Source of the DNA: Chloranthus sessilifolius
Taxonomy: Eukaryota; Streptophyta; Magnoliopsida; Chloranthales; Chloranthaceae
NCBI GenBank assembly: GCA_021018995.1
Contig: CM037593.1
Location: 38,205,810 to 38,269,809, forward strand
DNA length: 64,000 bases
Direction: 5' to 3'
A program made the translations under genes and the position numbers. Position 1 is the first letter of the stretch. Each line of letters begins with the position of its first letter. Below are positions 12,541-23,299 of this stretch, piece after piece. The notes below the pieces were generated by a model. The model had not been told where the DNA came from. It made no database searches and saw only the letters and a list, made by a program, of their open reading frames with translations.

Positions 12541-12751
12541 AGCTTTATTTAATTTTTATTTTAGAAAGCAGGGAGAAACAAATCTGAGCCTCTAGCTTTT
12601 CAAATCAGGGGAAGTTGAAACCTTCATTTGTTACTCTGAATAAACCTATAAAAGATTTAAGAAGTGATAAAAAAAAAATTTAAAAGATAAAGAAATATAA
12701 GAAGAGAAAGATAAATATTTGTTTTTTAAAACTTAATATAAAATAAAATCA
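12541..12751 (-). other. Short untranslated leader of Ath-2
   Basis: About 210 bases between the PBS and the first recognisable gag codons. It is very AT-rich, with A-runs. No further structure was recognised. Confidence 0.4.
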
Positions 12752-12772
12752 GTATCCCCGGCAGCGACGCCA
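12752..12772 (-). other. Primer-binding site (tRNA-Asp type) of Ath-2
   Basis: In element sense the site reads TGGCGTCGCTGCCGGGGAT, followed by AC. This matches, with two differences, the complement of a plant tRNA-Asp(GUC) 3' end (TGGCGCCGTTGCCGGGGAT, recalled from general knowledge). It begins six bases after the LTR end. Use of tRNA-Asp is characteristic of Athila-type elements and agrees with the Gag motifs. Confidence 0.8.
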
Positions 12773-12778
12773 AAAACT

Positions 12779-13900
12779 TGATATGATATGTTTGTTATTC
12801 TAATTAAGTCTTAACCTATTGCAAGGGCACAATGGAAATTATAATAATATCATAGGATCGTTCCCACAAGGAAGTGATCTATCTTATATTTTGTTATGCT
12901 GAAAACTTATATTTATCTTTAAGATCCTAAACTACTTGAGAAATATGAATGAAAGAATGGTTTCTTAAACTAATTTGCAGAAAATAAATCCTAAATCCTC
13001 CTTCAGATTGTGGTCGTCAATCACAATCTTCAACTATCAGATGTTTACAAATTTAAAATACTGTTACACTATATCTCAGTCCTCTAGAATTTGAGCGTCA
13101 ATCAAAAACTAGCATCCTTCGACATAGATCTATACTAATCTTCAATCTACCATAAATTTGGGTGTCAATCAAACTCTAGAAAATCAAAGATGGAAAAGTA
13201 AATCCGTTACACTAATCTACAAATCTCAACCTGAGTCGTCAATTAAAATTAAAACTTAGAGATATTTACAAAACAATAAATTGCAATAAAAAGAAATCTA
13301 AACTAGAAAGCAAATAAAAATATATCTTTCACCCCTCAGCCGCAGGTGTCAATTGCTTCTGGAAACTATGGATATCTATGCTAATCTTCCAGCACTCAAT
13401 CCTAATTGTCAATTGTGAGCGAGGAACCTTGGATATCTAAACTAAACTACTCTAAATATTTTATCGGAAGAAAACCCAACCTCAGGTGTCAATTAATGCT
13501 GAGAATTTCTTCGATGAAGAATTCCTATACCGGGCTCTCTTATTTATAGATCATAAGGAGTCGGTTTACATTGATCTAATTCTAACAAAAAAAACTACTA
13601 AAATAAAAGATTCGTATTATAACTCTAATTATAATCCTAGCTTTTCCTTGCTTTGAATGGTTGATGTTCTTTTGAACTTTCTCCTTTATTTTACTAATAG
13701 AGATCTTTTAGGAGTCTTCCTTCGTCACTCTTCTCAGATCCGTGAGTGGCCAAACTTCTAATTTAATAGTTCTTCTAATTATATGCATGGCGGTGTAAAT
13801 CTTCTTCACTTGATCCGTGAGTGGCCAATCTTCTAATTACAATTGTTCTCTTTTTACAGCTTTCACTCTCAGGGTAATTCATCATTTAAGATTTTATTTG
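12779..13900 (-). mobile_element. Ath-2 5' LTR, truncated (minus strand)
   Basis: This matches 5309 to about 6440 of the full minus-strand LTR. It holds the downstream (R/U5 side) 1.1 kb, ending next to the PBS, and includes the TATA box near 13540. At about 13900 homology stops abruptly and plus-strand Ath-3 internal sequence begins. The upstream 2.1 kb of the LTR is missing. Confidence 0.75.
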
Positions 13901-14608
13901 AGCCGTCCCTCGCCAGCCTTCTCCATTGCTCATACTCCTCACTGCATTTTTTTTGTTCTCTCTGTAGAACCCTTGCAGGGGAGTGGTATAGGGTGAAGAG
14001 TGATCCAGAAATGTGTTCACTTCCCCACTCTTCATAGGACTTGCACTATGGCATTGTATTTCTTCTAAGGAAGACCTGTGATGTGCTTTGTTTGGCAGAG
14101 ATTTTGAAGGGCAGTGGAAAGTGTTCCGACAGTTCTTGGAGAAGCGACCCTGCCAAGGTGTTGCATACTCCTTTGGTAGGAAGGAATGAGAGACTCTGAT
14201 TCAAGGTGGTTAGAAACTGAGGACCAATCTTTATAGAAAATATCTTCTCTCGGACCATTGTTGCTAGTGCCGTAGATAATGTGTGTCTAGATTTTTCCTA
14301 GGTTTATACTTTCATATAAGTAGTTTTTACTTTTTCAGTACTTTATATCTATAGATTTCTCTCCATGACATTGTAAATATTCCATGAATATCTGAAATTT
14401 TTCTTTGACTAACTCCATAATATAGTTCCCCATTTTTGTTACTTATGATCTGAGATTAAGTCGGATGTGTTTTTCCTCAAGTTTGGGGGAAACTCTTATC
14501 ACAAGATTATTTTCACCCAGTGCAATATCTGCAATTTAAAATTTGGATCCACTATTTTTGTGCCAATAAGGGCATTGTCCAGTTTAAGTTTGGGGGGAGT
14601 ACAAATTT
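13901..14608 (+). mobile_element. Ath-3: 3' internal end with PPT
   Basis: This aligns with 719-1460 of Ath-1, including the CGACCCTGCCAAGGTGTTG block at 14145-14163. The PPT AGTTTGGGGGG lies at 14587-14597. The short open frames here are not conserved in sense between the two copies, so I do not call a gene. Confidence 0.65.
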
Positions 14609-17340
14609 TGTAAAATTAGTTTGATTCTAGTTTAATTTTTGCATAACTTTTACTATTTTTTGCATTTTTTTCTTTTGTAGATGAAAAACTTTCTCTCTGT
14701 TTTAGTTTAGAAATTTTTAGTTAAATTTTATTTCTTTAACCATTATATGTGAGTTATGATGAAAATTTTTATGAATCTATATAAATAACGATCCATCGTA
14801 GTAGAAGTTCAACAATAAAAAAATATAACAATTGAAATTCATGTTTAACTCTTTGAACACTACATCAGATTGCATATTTAAAATAATAGATTTATCTTAA
14901 CTGCAATATTTAGATGATAGTTTCAAAATTTTATAACCAGTAAGCTTTAGAGATAAACTTTTCCTCTTCTATTCTGAGCGAGACTGCTTCTATTCAAATA
15001 AAATTCTCTCGAACTTCTTGAGTGTTTAAACGAAATCTCATATTGTTAAAAATTTGAATCAAAATATTCTGTGATTATTATGATTTGTTTCTTAAAATTG
15101 TCTATTAATTGTATCAAAATAATTGACATCCAAGCTAGTAAACCGTAGAAATGATTAAAAGCCATCTTTTGTTTAGTTAGAGCTGAAAAGCCAAAATCCC
15201 ATAAAATAATTTATCCTTAATAGAAACCTAAACTGAATTTCTTTATACCAAAAATTTTGTATTCCCTTAACCATATGTACTGCCCAAAACTTTCAACCTT
15301 TAACCCCTATATTTTTCGAGAGTTTAGAATGTAAAAAGGAAAAAGAGGGAGTGAAAGGAGTAAAAGTTAACAGATAAGAGATATGCCGAAATAGGGTACA
15401 ATTGAAAAGAAAAAAAGAAAAGAAATATGGAAAAAGAATGAAAAATCATGAAAAGACGATTTCTAACAAGAAAGTACAATTCTGAAAAAAAAAAGAGAAG
15501 CAAAAAGCTTCGTAATTGAAAATCCAAAGGATATTTGATGAAGAAAAATCAAAAGAAGAAATGGAATTTTACAAAAAAAAGAATTAGTAAATGGGAAGAA
15601 TCATCCAAATTCTTGGATACCTTCTGATACTGAAATAAATAAAGAAGAAGAAAAGATAGGAGAAGGAAGAACTAAATTCTCAGAAAACTTTGAATCCTAT
15701 CTACCTTTCTTTAAAATCTTTTTAAACTCAAATCCCCATTACAAGCTGAAGAGAAGACCTTTTTTGAATGTACGATTTGCAAAAGCATGAGTCTACTAGA
15801 GGTATATGCAATAGAAACTATGAATGTACAAAGAAATCATATGAACAGAATTGATTATCCATTCCATGAGAATTATCTTTATTCAATTATCCTTTGAATT
15901 TATCATATATATCATATTGTGAGAACCCAAAAATTTTAATACCTTTTTGAGAGTGCCAATAGTGAGAGTTTTGGAATGAAAATATTTTTTAAAACTATAA
16001 TTTAGAAAAATCTATGAAGAATAAATTGTTCACTGATGCATACACTATGCTTACTAGGAATTGAAATTGTTGGAGTTCTAATCAAGCGTAACTGTTATGA
16101 TGGAAAGTATGGATAAAAGATTTGTAATTTTAGAAAATCATAACAACCATGTGATGATTTACTTAGTTAGTGTATAAAATTAGTTTATATTTTTAATCTT
16201 TTATTTGCTTGTTAACTTTGAAAAATATTTTGAAAAATTCAAAAATATTTGAAGTTTATAGGTAACTTCACTGAAAACCTTAAGGAGATTACAACTCCTC
16301 CACTAGGGATCATCTGCTAAATGCAATCGTGCTCCCTATGAAAGTGGCATTTAAATTCTCAGGTTTAGGATATTTTAAATCCTTGTTTGCGAAGGACTAG
16401 CAAAGCATAAGTTGTGGGGTATGATCAGTCACATAATTTACCATTTTATTGCCCCTAACTTAGTGATGCTAGACCTTTGTTTGCTACTAACAGATTAATG
16501 ATGTACAGATATTAAAAAAAATCAAGTAAAAGAGAGCCAAAGTATGAAACTTCATCAAAATAAACTCAAAAAGTAGTAAGAATGACGATGGAGCATAAAA
16601 GACGATTGAATGTAGCTGAAGAAGAGACAAAAAGTAAGAAATCATAAATTACGATTCTTAAAGACGTTCAAAAAGTAAAATGCGATACAAAAGAGAAAAG
16701 CGATTGATCGTAAATGAAATCGTAAATGAAGAATTGTCCTGAGAGTAAAGCTGTAAAAAGACAACAATCGTAATTTATGATTGTATAAATTGAAGCTCTT
16801 GTGTTGTTGATTATGTGAAGAAGAGTTATACCACCATGAATATAATTAGAAGAACTCTTAAAGTAGAAGTTTGGCTACTCACAGATCTGTGAAGATTGAC
16901 GAAGGAAGACTCTTAAAAGATCTTTGTTATCGAAAGAAAGGAGAATGTTTAGAAGTGCATCTACCATTCAAAGCGAGGAAAAGCTAGGATTAGAATTAGA
17001 GTTATAATAGGAATATTTTATTTTAGTAGTTTCTTTTGCTAGAATTAGATCAATATAAACTGACTCTGTATGATCTATAAATAATAGAGCCCGGTATAGG
17101 AATTCATCATCGAAGAAATTATCAGCATCAATTGGCGCCTGAGGTTGGCTTTTCTTCTGATAAAAAATTTAGAGTAGTTTAGTTTAGATATCCAAGGTTC
17201 CTCAATCACAATTGACGACTAGGGTTGAGCGCTAGAAGATAAATGAAGATATCTATAGTTTCTCATAAGCAATTGAGGCCTGTGGCTGAGGGGTGAAAGA
17301 TATATTTTTATTTGCTTTCTAGTTTAGAGTTTTTTTTTAT
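14609..17340 (+). mobile_element. Ath-3 LTR, interrupted by Tek-1
   Basis: A plus-strand Athila-like LTR begins with TGTAAAATTAG after the PPT. It is homologous to 1461 to about 4200 of Ath-1 and to the inverse of 5309-8563. The TATA box is near 17074-17085. It breaks off inside the run TTTAGAGTTTTTTTTTAT at 17340, exactly where a TGTAACAAG LTR starts. The last part of this LTR (about 0.5 kb by comparison) is not seen on the far side within the window. Palindromes of the ATCGTAAATTACGAT type are present at 16638-16660 and 16764-16786. Confidence 0.7.
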
Positions 17341-18063
17341 TGTAACAAGCCGAAATTTGGGAAAATGTTAAATCATTGACCTTTGACTAGAATGTGACCT
17401 TTTTACTGGTTTGACCCAGGTGTCTAGCCGCACGATGTCGCCTTGAATTTTGGAATAAATAATTAATAAGAACGATTTTTTGTTTGAGTAGGGAGGTTAG
17501 ATCTTGTGTTTTGATCCTTGATACAAGACCTGTGCACCGACCTATGGTGTACTGGCTTAGCACTTAAGTAAATCCCACAATGTTAAGTGGATTAGAGCTC
17601 ATTTAGAACCATTGAGTAAAAGCTTATACACCATTTTGGTGTGCAAGCTTTATACCATGCGTTAGTTCTTAGATAAGAACTAATACACACATAGGTGTGT
17701 GTGTGCTCCACACGAAAGCAAACCAAAAAGGATAATGGGGGGAGGCGTCTCTCACGCAAGCCTCATTTGACATGCTTGTTGTGAGTGAGAGTTGAGAGAG
17801 AGAAGAGAGGGAAGAAGAGGACATAGCCTCGTTCACCCTCCGAGATCCGATGCACTGTGATCTCCCACACAAAGTTCATCTTCTCCAATCGCTAACCGCA
17901 TGAGAGCATCGGTTACGATGGAACTACGATCATATGGCGTTCAAAAACCATCTTTTGACTCTAAAACCCTCCACGACAACTATCCATGAAAAGCCTGTGA
18001 TCGACTAAGAAAAGGTAAGCAAAATGCATTAATTATGTGATTAGTATGTATGTTAAGCCTTAG
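17341..18063 (+). mobile_element. Tek-1: chromovirus/Tekay-like LTR fragment
   Basis: It begins TGTAACAAGCCGAAATTTGG. Its first 100 bases are similar to the Tek-2 LTR at 32857, sharing GTTAAAT-ATTGACCTTTGAC and a later TGGTTTGACC block. Terminal TGTAACA is typical of Tekay/Del-type plant chromoviruses. It contains small palindromes at 17628-17642 (ACACCATTTTGGTGT) and 17662-17683, then a GA-rich run (17780-17820). At 18064 it is cut by the Tat-A LTR. Confidence 0.6.
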
Positions 18064-18466
18064 TGTAGACACTCAAATTTGGCCCAAGGCCCAATCGAAA
18101 CACATTTTGGGATAGGCTCGTCTCTGAGCTTTTGATGTCATGTATGGAACCCTTAGAAACCCTTCCAAGACCTTAGGAGCCATCCCAAACCCTTAGGAAT
18201 CACCCTAGATCCCTTAAGGATCGATCCCAACCCTTAGAAACCGATCCTGACCCTTAGAACCCATCCCGGACCTAAACCTAGCTTTCCCGAGCAATGGATG
18301 AAGAGTGGTGCACCGGGCCTAGCTGTGACCTCCTACTATAATCAAGTCTTATACCATTGAAAAGTAGAAGTCGTCAGATTTCCCAATATGAGCTGTGTAC
18401 AAAAAGATATCACATCACGAACCTAAAGGGTAGAACAGTAATATCAGGCAAACCCCCTTAGGGATT

Positions 18467-18670
18467 TGGCACAACTAATAGTTGTGCTAGTTATAGGTTG
18501 GCTTGGTGCAACTATTAGTTGTGCCAAGCCATCTCTCCCCTAAAATAGCCTGGCATAACTAATAGTCATGCCAGCATTATGGTGGGTCCCCCGCGGGCAG
18601 CCAACTTCCCAAGCAGTGTTCATGCACTATTTTAGTGTACATATGTTGGATCAACTAATAGTTGCACCAA
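18467..18670 (+). repeat. Palindrome array in the Tat-A LTR
   Basis: Four imperfect inverted repeats lie at 18467-18489, 18503-18527, 18551-18573 and about 18648-18670. Each has arms close to TGGCACAACTA and its complement around a single central base, giving possible hairpins with stems of about 11 bp. Differences between units are often matched on both arms (for example the 18503 unit, where TTGG pairs with CCAA). Confidence 0.8.
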
Positions 18671-18946
18671 GCATATGAATCGTAACTGTGTATTTTTGTC
18701 TTGAATTTTGAGATTAGGGTTTGACTTGTTGACCACCTTAATCTTTGGGGTGTGTTTTGCTAGTACTGTTACACCCGTTTACTACCAATGTGCAACCCCT
18801 TAAGTGATTTGAAGTCCCACCCTATCATCCACCATTGGAGCACCTTCTCATATTTTTCAAGGCTCCAAAAACCCTAGGAAACCTTAGATGGCCCATTACC
18901 TAATTGCCCAATTAGCCTCTAAGCACCCTCCTAACCTCTCTTTTTC

Positions 18947-18957
18947 CTATAAATAGA
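18947..18957 (+). promoter_or_regulatory. TATA box of the Tat-A LTR
   Basis: CTATAAATAG follows a CCTAATTGCC-containing block shared by all four 1.6-kb Tat LTRs. Equivalents are CTATAAATAG at 43210-43219 and CTATATATAG at 58450-58459. The Tat-B copy (near 30640-30650, minus strand) is mutated. Confidence 0.6.
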
Positions 18958-19662
18958 TAGGCAACCCTCCTTTTACAAAGGCTTGAAAAAAATTGTATTA
19001 AAGAGAGTAAGGAATCCCTTCTCTCTCTCTCCTCTAGTGCATCATTCCATACAAATTTCAGAACTTCAAAAGTCCCTTTAGACCTTAGCTTTTCACCCAT
19101 AAGCTCTAGGTTAGAGCTGTGTTACCCCTAGCTTTCCTTCTCTACCTTTTAGCTAGTAAGCCATAGGAGTTAGAACCCCATTTCTCATCATACAAGCCTT
19201 CAAAAGCTCATCGAAGTAGGCCAACGCAAGGCTCCACAGCAGTGCGACAAGGGCCCAAGAGCTCCGGCTCTCCCCTCTATCCCTCTACCTTCTCGATTAT
19301 TCTTCTATCCTCCCATTTGTGCCTTTACACTGCCAAATTTTCTGTAGGAACGGAGGGGCACAAATAGGATTTGAGACCCATTCGGGCAGGAGGAAGCCTT
19401 TTTCATCTCTTTTACATTATTTTTATTTTGTCCATTAGTAGAGACCGCATTAACTACGTTGATTGGGTGCCTAACACCTTCCCAATCGATAACCGAAGCG
19501 CCTACCAAAGAGCCTTTGGCGTAGACCGGATACTGAGTCATATTTGTGGCACTTTGGTGCTTATAAAAATTATCTAGATTTCCCAGGTCACTAAAAGCTC
19601 CGGGTGGCAGCTCTATATTTTTATTAGTAAGCGCATCGTCACGAATCCCATGGTTGCATAGA

Positions 19663-19680
19663 TGGCAACTCTGCTGGAGA
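19663..19680 (+). other. Primer-binding site (tRNA-Arg type) of Tat-A
   Basis: TGGCAACTCTGCTGGAGA is a mutated version of TGGCGACTCCGCTGGGGA, the complement of a plant tRNA-Arg(ACG) 3' end (recalled from general knowledge). tRNA-Arg priming is a known feature of Ogre/Tat elements. It starts two bases after the LTR end. Confidence 0.75.
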
Positions 19681-20974
19681 GTAGCTAGTAGAGCTTCCCC
19701 TTGAACTTGGCCTAGTTATTTTTAATTTCATGAATATTTTATTATTATTTTTATTTTATTTCTATTATTTTTTTTTATTCACCCCTACAATTATGTCATT
19801 TTAGTTACTCCTACTTTTATATCATTTATGAGCCTTAGCCGATCGGCGAGCCTACTTGCGCATAGTCTTTAATTTTCTTTACTTTTATATCTTTTTAAGT
19901 GCCTTAGCCGATTGGCGGGCCTACTTGCGCTTTTAATTCCGCAATCAAATTCCAACAATGAACGCCGACCCGTAGAGGCGCACGGGGTCATCACCCCCAA
20001 TCTTTGAACTTAAGAAAATTTCCTTAAAAAGTGAAAAATAAAATTGAACCAACAAGGGAGATGTAAATTAATTTTTGCGGGATAGATTTTCAAAGGGTTA
20101 GATTATTTAGGCACACATACAACCACCCAGGTCTTAGTACGGCGGCAACCCCTAGTGGTGATAATCTGAAAAAGTTCCAGCGCACCTAGTACCTAAGAAA
20201 AGTGTTTGCACTTGAGGTATATCGGATGGGAAACCTTCTCATTCCAAGCTTAAAACCCGAGAAAAAAGAGAGCGATAGTGAACCGGATTTGGCCTTAAAC
20301 CCTTTGGTTTGGTGAGAAAGAGAGCGGATCATATAAACAGTTGGTCCTCGGAAGCCCAGCTTCCACAAAAAACCAGTTTGGAGGCCCATTTCGGACTAGG
20401 CCTGCTGCTGTCAAGCAAACTGGAGAGCACTTTTAGTCTGGCACAAGTAATAGTTGCACCAATGCAAAAATTCACAAAAATACACTGGCGCAACTATTAG
20501 TTGCGCCAACTTTAATCTAGGACCTTTTGCTCTAGCGCCACTATTAGTTGCGCCAGCTTTAATCTAGGACCTTTTGCTCTGGCCCCACTATTAGTTGTGC
20601 CAGTGTGGTTGTGAGAAGCCCTAGTCCGAATCTGTGGCCTATCTCACTCCCCAGACTCCCCAATTAGAGTGTTTACTGCCTCTGTTTAGGCCTCGTAATT
20701 TTTGACACCCAGTACGCCCTCGCCGGTCAATAGAAGGTGACTTTTTCTTGATTTGTTTCGAGGGATCGGATTATTTACATTGGTTTCTATGCCTTCAATA
20801 GATCAAGGGGTTTCCCTTTGATTCTTTCGAAGTGCTACAGAACCTTTATCGCGAGACTTATTTAGGGTATGAGTGCCACATGAGAAGGGAATTCAAAAGG
20901 CCCCGAAACCCTCATTTCTTTTTCACTTATAAAAATAAAATAAAATTAAAAATTTTAAAATTAAAAATAGAGTC
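19681..20974 (+). other. Long untranslated leader of Tat-A
   Basis: About 1.3 kb separates the PBS from gag. Parts recognised are: two copies of a block containing TTAGCCGATTGGCGGGCCTA (19830-19862 and 19900-19930); a conserved GGCGGCAACCCCTAGTGGTGA block near 20143-20161; the palindrome array at 20439-20602; and a block near 20705 (CGCCCTCGCCGGTCAA) shared with 28870-28910 (inverse), 45010-45030 and 60270-60285. No convincing ORF. Long structured leaders are usual in Ogre/Tat elements. Confidence 0.6.
20439..20602 (+). repeat. Palindrome array in the Tat-A leader
   Basis: Four units lie at 20439-20461, 20486-20508, 20533-20555 and about 20580-20602. The second is perfect: arm TGGCGCAACTA, one central T, then the exact complement. 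Units 2-4 are spaced 47 bases apart because a CTTTAATCTAGGACCTTTTGCT spacer is itself repeated. These are the same palindromes as in the LTR of this element. Confidence 0.85.
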
Positions 20975-22512
20975 TTGATTGGTACCGGCACAACGGCATC
21001 AATGTACCCTCCGTCATCTCATAGGGGAAAAAGGACGAAGCTTTATGGGCCCCATCCGAGGCACCCGTACCCAACCCAATACCGAGACATGTTGTGGGCC
21101 GTGGACCCGGCTTATGCCGATCCTAACACATTCCCACCACATTCTCCAATCCATTCCCACACCGAAGAGGCCTTCAATTCAACCCCCCTCACCCATGCAA
21201 ACCTCACCATAGCTGGCCCGTTCGGTGCCCCCATTTTCCCTTCCACCATTCCCAAAAATATCCAAAACCCCAATTTCCCGCCATATTCCCAAGCCATGCC
21301 TTCATCCATGGCCATCTCCAACCCATCTCACCTTCCTTCAACACCCATTCAAAACCCATCCTCCACTTTAACCAACATACTCTATTTTTCATCTGCCCAA
21401 CCCGATCCATCCACATCAATCCATACCGCATCCAATCCCCCACACTTCCCTCCATTTACCCAAGTCATGCCCATCCCTTCTGAAACCATGACCAACTTTC
21501 CTCTCTCATTCTCCACATCCATGCCCCATACATCTTCCCCATATATGCCCATTCCATCCACCAATGCCCCACCTCATTCCTTTAACCCCACTCATATCCC
21601 ACCCCTCACCAGGGGTCATGCCAAATATTGTCGAGGTTATGCTCAATTTTTTCTCTTCCCATACCCCTCCACCCATCAAATAGCCCATCTCCATCCGATC
21701 CCCCTACCATGGCCATGATGGAGGAGATGTTCCACACCTTCAATAGGTGGAAGGCCTCCCAACACATCCCCTCTCATCCACACCACACATCTATGAATCC
21801 ATCCCATATCCTAGCAAGCCTCCATGCCTTATTCCCCCATGACCCGCATCATCCACACTACCCAAACCCCTACTACTTATATATCTCAAGACCCAATGCC
21901 CCAAAACCCCATTCCCCACATGTCCTAAGGCCCCATGGCCCAAAACCCCATAACCCACACCTATCAAGGGCCAATGGCCCAAACCCATCAAGGCCCAATG
22001 TCCTAGACCCACCAAGGACCCATGGGCTATGCCCATCAAGGTCCCATGACCCAGACCCATTAAGGGCCCATTGCTAAAACCCACCAAGGGCCCATGGCCC
22101 ATACCCATCAAGGGCCCATAGCCCAAACTCATCAATGGCCCATGGCCTAAACCTATCATGACCAAGGCTTTGTGGCCTAACCGTCCCAAGGCCTCATGGC
22201 CCAAAACCATGCCCAACAAAACCTTGGAGCCTCACACCCATACCCTTCACAATTCCTCCAAAATTTTACCCATTCACAACCCTCATACCCAGCTCAAACT
22301 CATGCCTTACATCTACCCTAGTTTACCCAAAGTCAGCTACAAACCTTCCCCCATGCTCAACGGCCTCATCAGGCCCACTCAAAAATCTAACTTCCACTCA
22401 TCCCATCACCCAACAAACTTTCCCCCATCCCCAATAGACTCACCTAACCCCCACTCATGTCATTCCCATCCAGTCCATGCAACACCAGCATGAGAATCCC
22501 ACCCTCACTGCA
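20975..22512 (+). pseudogene. gag: Tat-A gag, N-terminal part (truncated)
   Basis: A plus-strand frame starts near ATG 20975 and runs 247 codons. Coding continuity then shifts frame near 21640 and again near 22100. The protein is extremely Pro/Ser/Thr/His-rich, with recurrent words such as PSTxQNP and PPxTQVMP, then a conserved AMMEEMFHTFNRWKASQH motif (about 21712-21765). The 24-bp coding minisatellite follows (21895-22215). The sequence ends at 22512, before the capsid motifs found in Tat-B and Tat-F, where it meets inverted Tat-B pol. The true start is uncertain: ATG 21089, just before LWAVDPAYAD, is also plausible. Confidence 0.65.
21895..22215 (+). repeat. 24-bp coding minisatellite in Tat-A gag
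   Basis: About a dozen degenerate 24-base units of the form GCCCATGGCCCAAACCCATC plus AAGG encode an 8-residue period close to GPMAQTHQ. It keeps frame through most of its length. The same array occurs in Tat-B, Tat-D and Tat-F. Confidence 0.8.
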
Positions 22513-22903
22513 CACTATGCCGATCTTTGTTATTCGGGGAATCTCCTCAGTCCCTAGATTAACATCCTCAGTTTCCTCGACAATGGGCCTAGGGCCATGC
22601 TCAAAGTCGGCAAACGGGTCAAGGAGTTCATTGGGGAGCTCCTCAAAAGGGACATCCTCATCGAGAGTCGTGATTTCTACCTCTTCTTATATTTCTACAG
22701 GAAAGGGGTTGATTTCACGTGGGACGGGTATTTCGATTAAGGCATCTTTTTCTAGGATTTTATCTGAAATCTCAAAAGGCAATATTTTTTATTTTTGTAT
22801 TTGTACTTTTCCAATGTTTTTAAGATTTTTATTTTCTTCGAAGACAGACCCTTGGCAGTTCGAGCCTGTGTATATATAAGGTATTGCTTGCCAAGGGCAT
22901 ATC
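22513..22903 (-). pseudogene. pol: Tat-B pol, linker just before RT (truncated)
   Basis: Minus-strand sequence homologous to plus-strand 31980-32410 of Tat-C. It includes the block around GAGGAGATTCCCCGAATAAC that in Tat-C precedes the reverse transcriptase. It stops at 22513, immediately before RT, where Tat-A gag begins in the opposite orientation. No RT residues are present in this copy. Confidence 0.6.
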
Positions 22904-23290
22904 TCACTTTTTATAGGTTATTTTTTTAGGGAAACGGGTGCCAAATGTTAAGCCACTCCTCGCTTTCAGGGTTTGGGGCAAAGATGCCCAGTTGCGTACC
23001 TGAGGGATCGCTCCTTTACCTGATTGGATGGAGGATGCTGACTGATATGGCTTATTAGAGTCAACCTCTATCATGTTGATCCCCATTTCGTCTAAGATGA
23101 TATCCTCAAATGTTAACACAGTTTTGTGGTGATTCACCACAAGGAGAGTTTGTTCAGGTACTTGCCGTCGTTCCTCGAAGAGGGATAGCGCGGCCAAGTC
23201 TATCTCTAGGCTTGGAATGGTGATGTAAGGATTGGTGGGGTGAACTGGTGTTGTAGGATTGTGTGAGGTTTGTGCGAGGTTTTTGACCAT
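22904..23290 (-). pseudogene. pol: Tat-B Gag-Pol linker between G-patch and RT
   Basis: A 128-codon minus-strand frame with clear protein similarity to plus-strand 31578-31907. Shared words are HPTNP, PSLEIDL, ALSLF, VPEQT, LTFEDII and DEMGIN. This segment lies between protease/G-patch and RT in the polyprotein. I do not recognise a fold; conservation between two copies shows it was coding. Confidence 0.65.
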
Positions 23291-23299
23291 TAAAGTGGA

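Larger units (their letters stand above)
18064..19660 (+). mobile_element. Tat-A 5' LTR (1597 bp)
   Basis: It starts TGTAGACACTCAAATTTGG and ends TTGCATA two bases before the PBS (other copies end TTGCACA). It matches the LTRs at 42336-43931 and 57596-59180, and in inverse 29942-31489. All are 1.55-1.60 kb. It carries a TATA box at 18947-18957 and four short palindromes at 18467-18670. The block from about 19425 (AGAGACCGCATTAA) through ACCTTCCCAATCGATAACCG to the end is the most conserved part among copies. Confidence 0.85.

Noticed and set aside
12320-12541. Plus-strand 73-codon ORF next to the Athila gag
   Set aside because: Shadow opposite the start of minus-strand gag; no similarity to any family and not conserved.
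20439-20602. Regular 47-base palindrome array as a CRISPR-like array
   Set aside because: The spacers are repeated, not unique; the host is a plant nucleus; and no cas genes exist. The array is internal to a retrotransposon leader.
21791-22219. Gly/His/Leu-rich open frames opposite the gag minisatellites (also 27232-27684 plus strand and 61407-61919 minus strand)
   Set aside because: They are antisense to the 24-bp coding repeat, and the C-rich, stop-poor composition leaves all frames open. The sense strand is set by the PBS and the capsid motifs.
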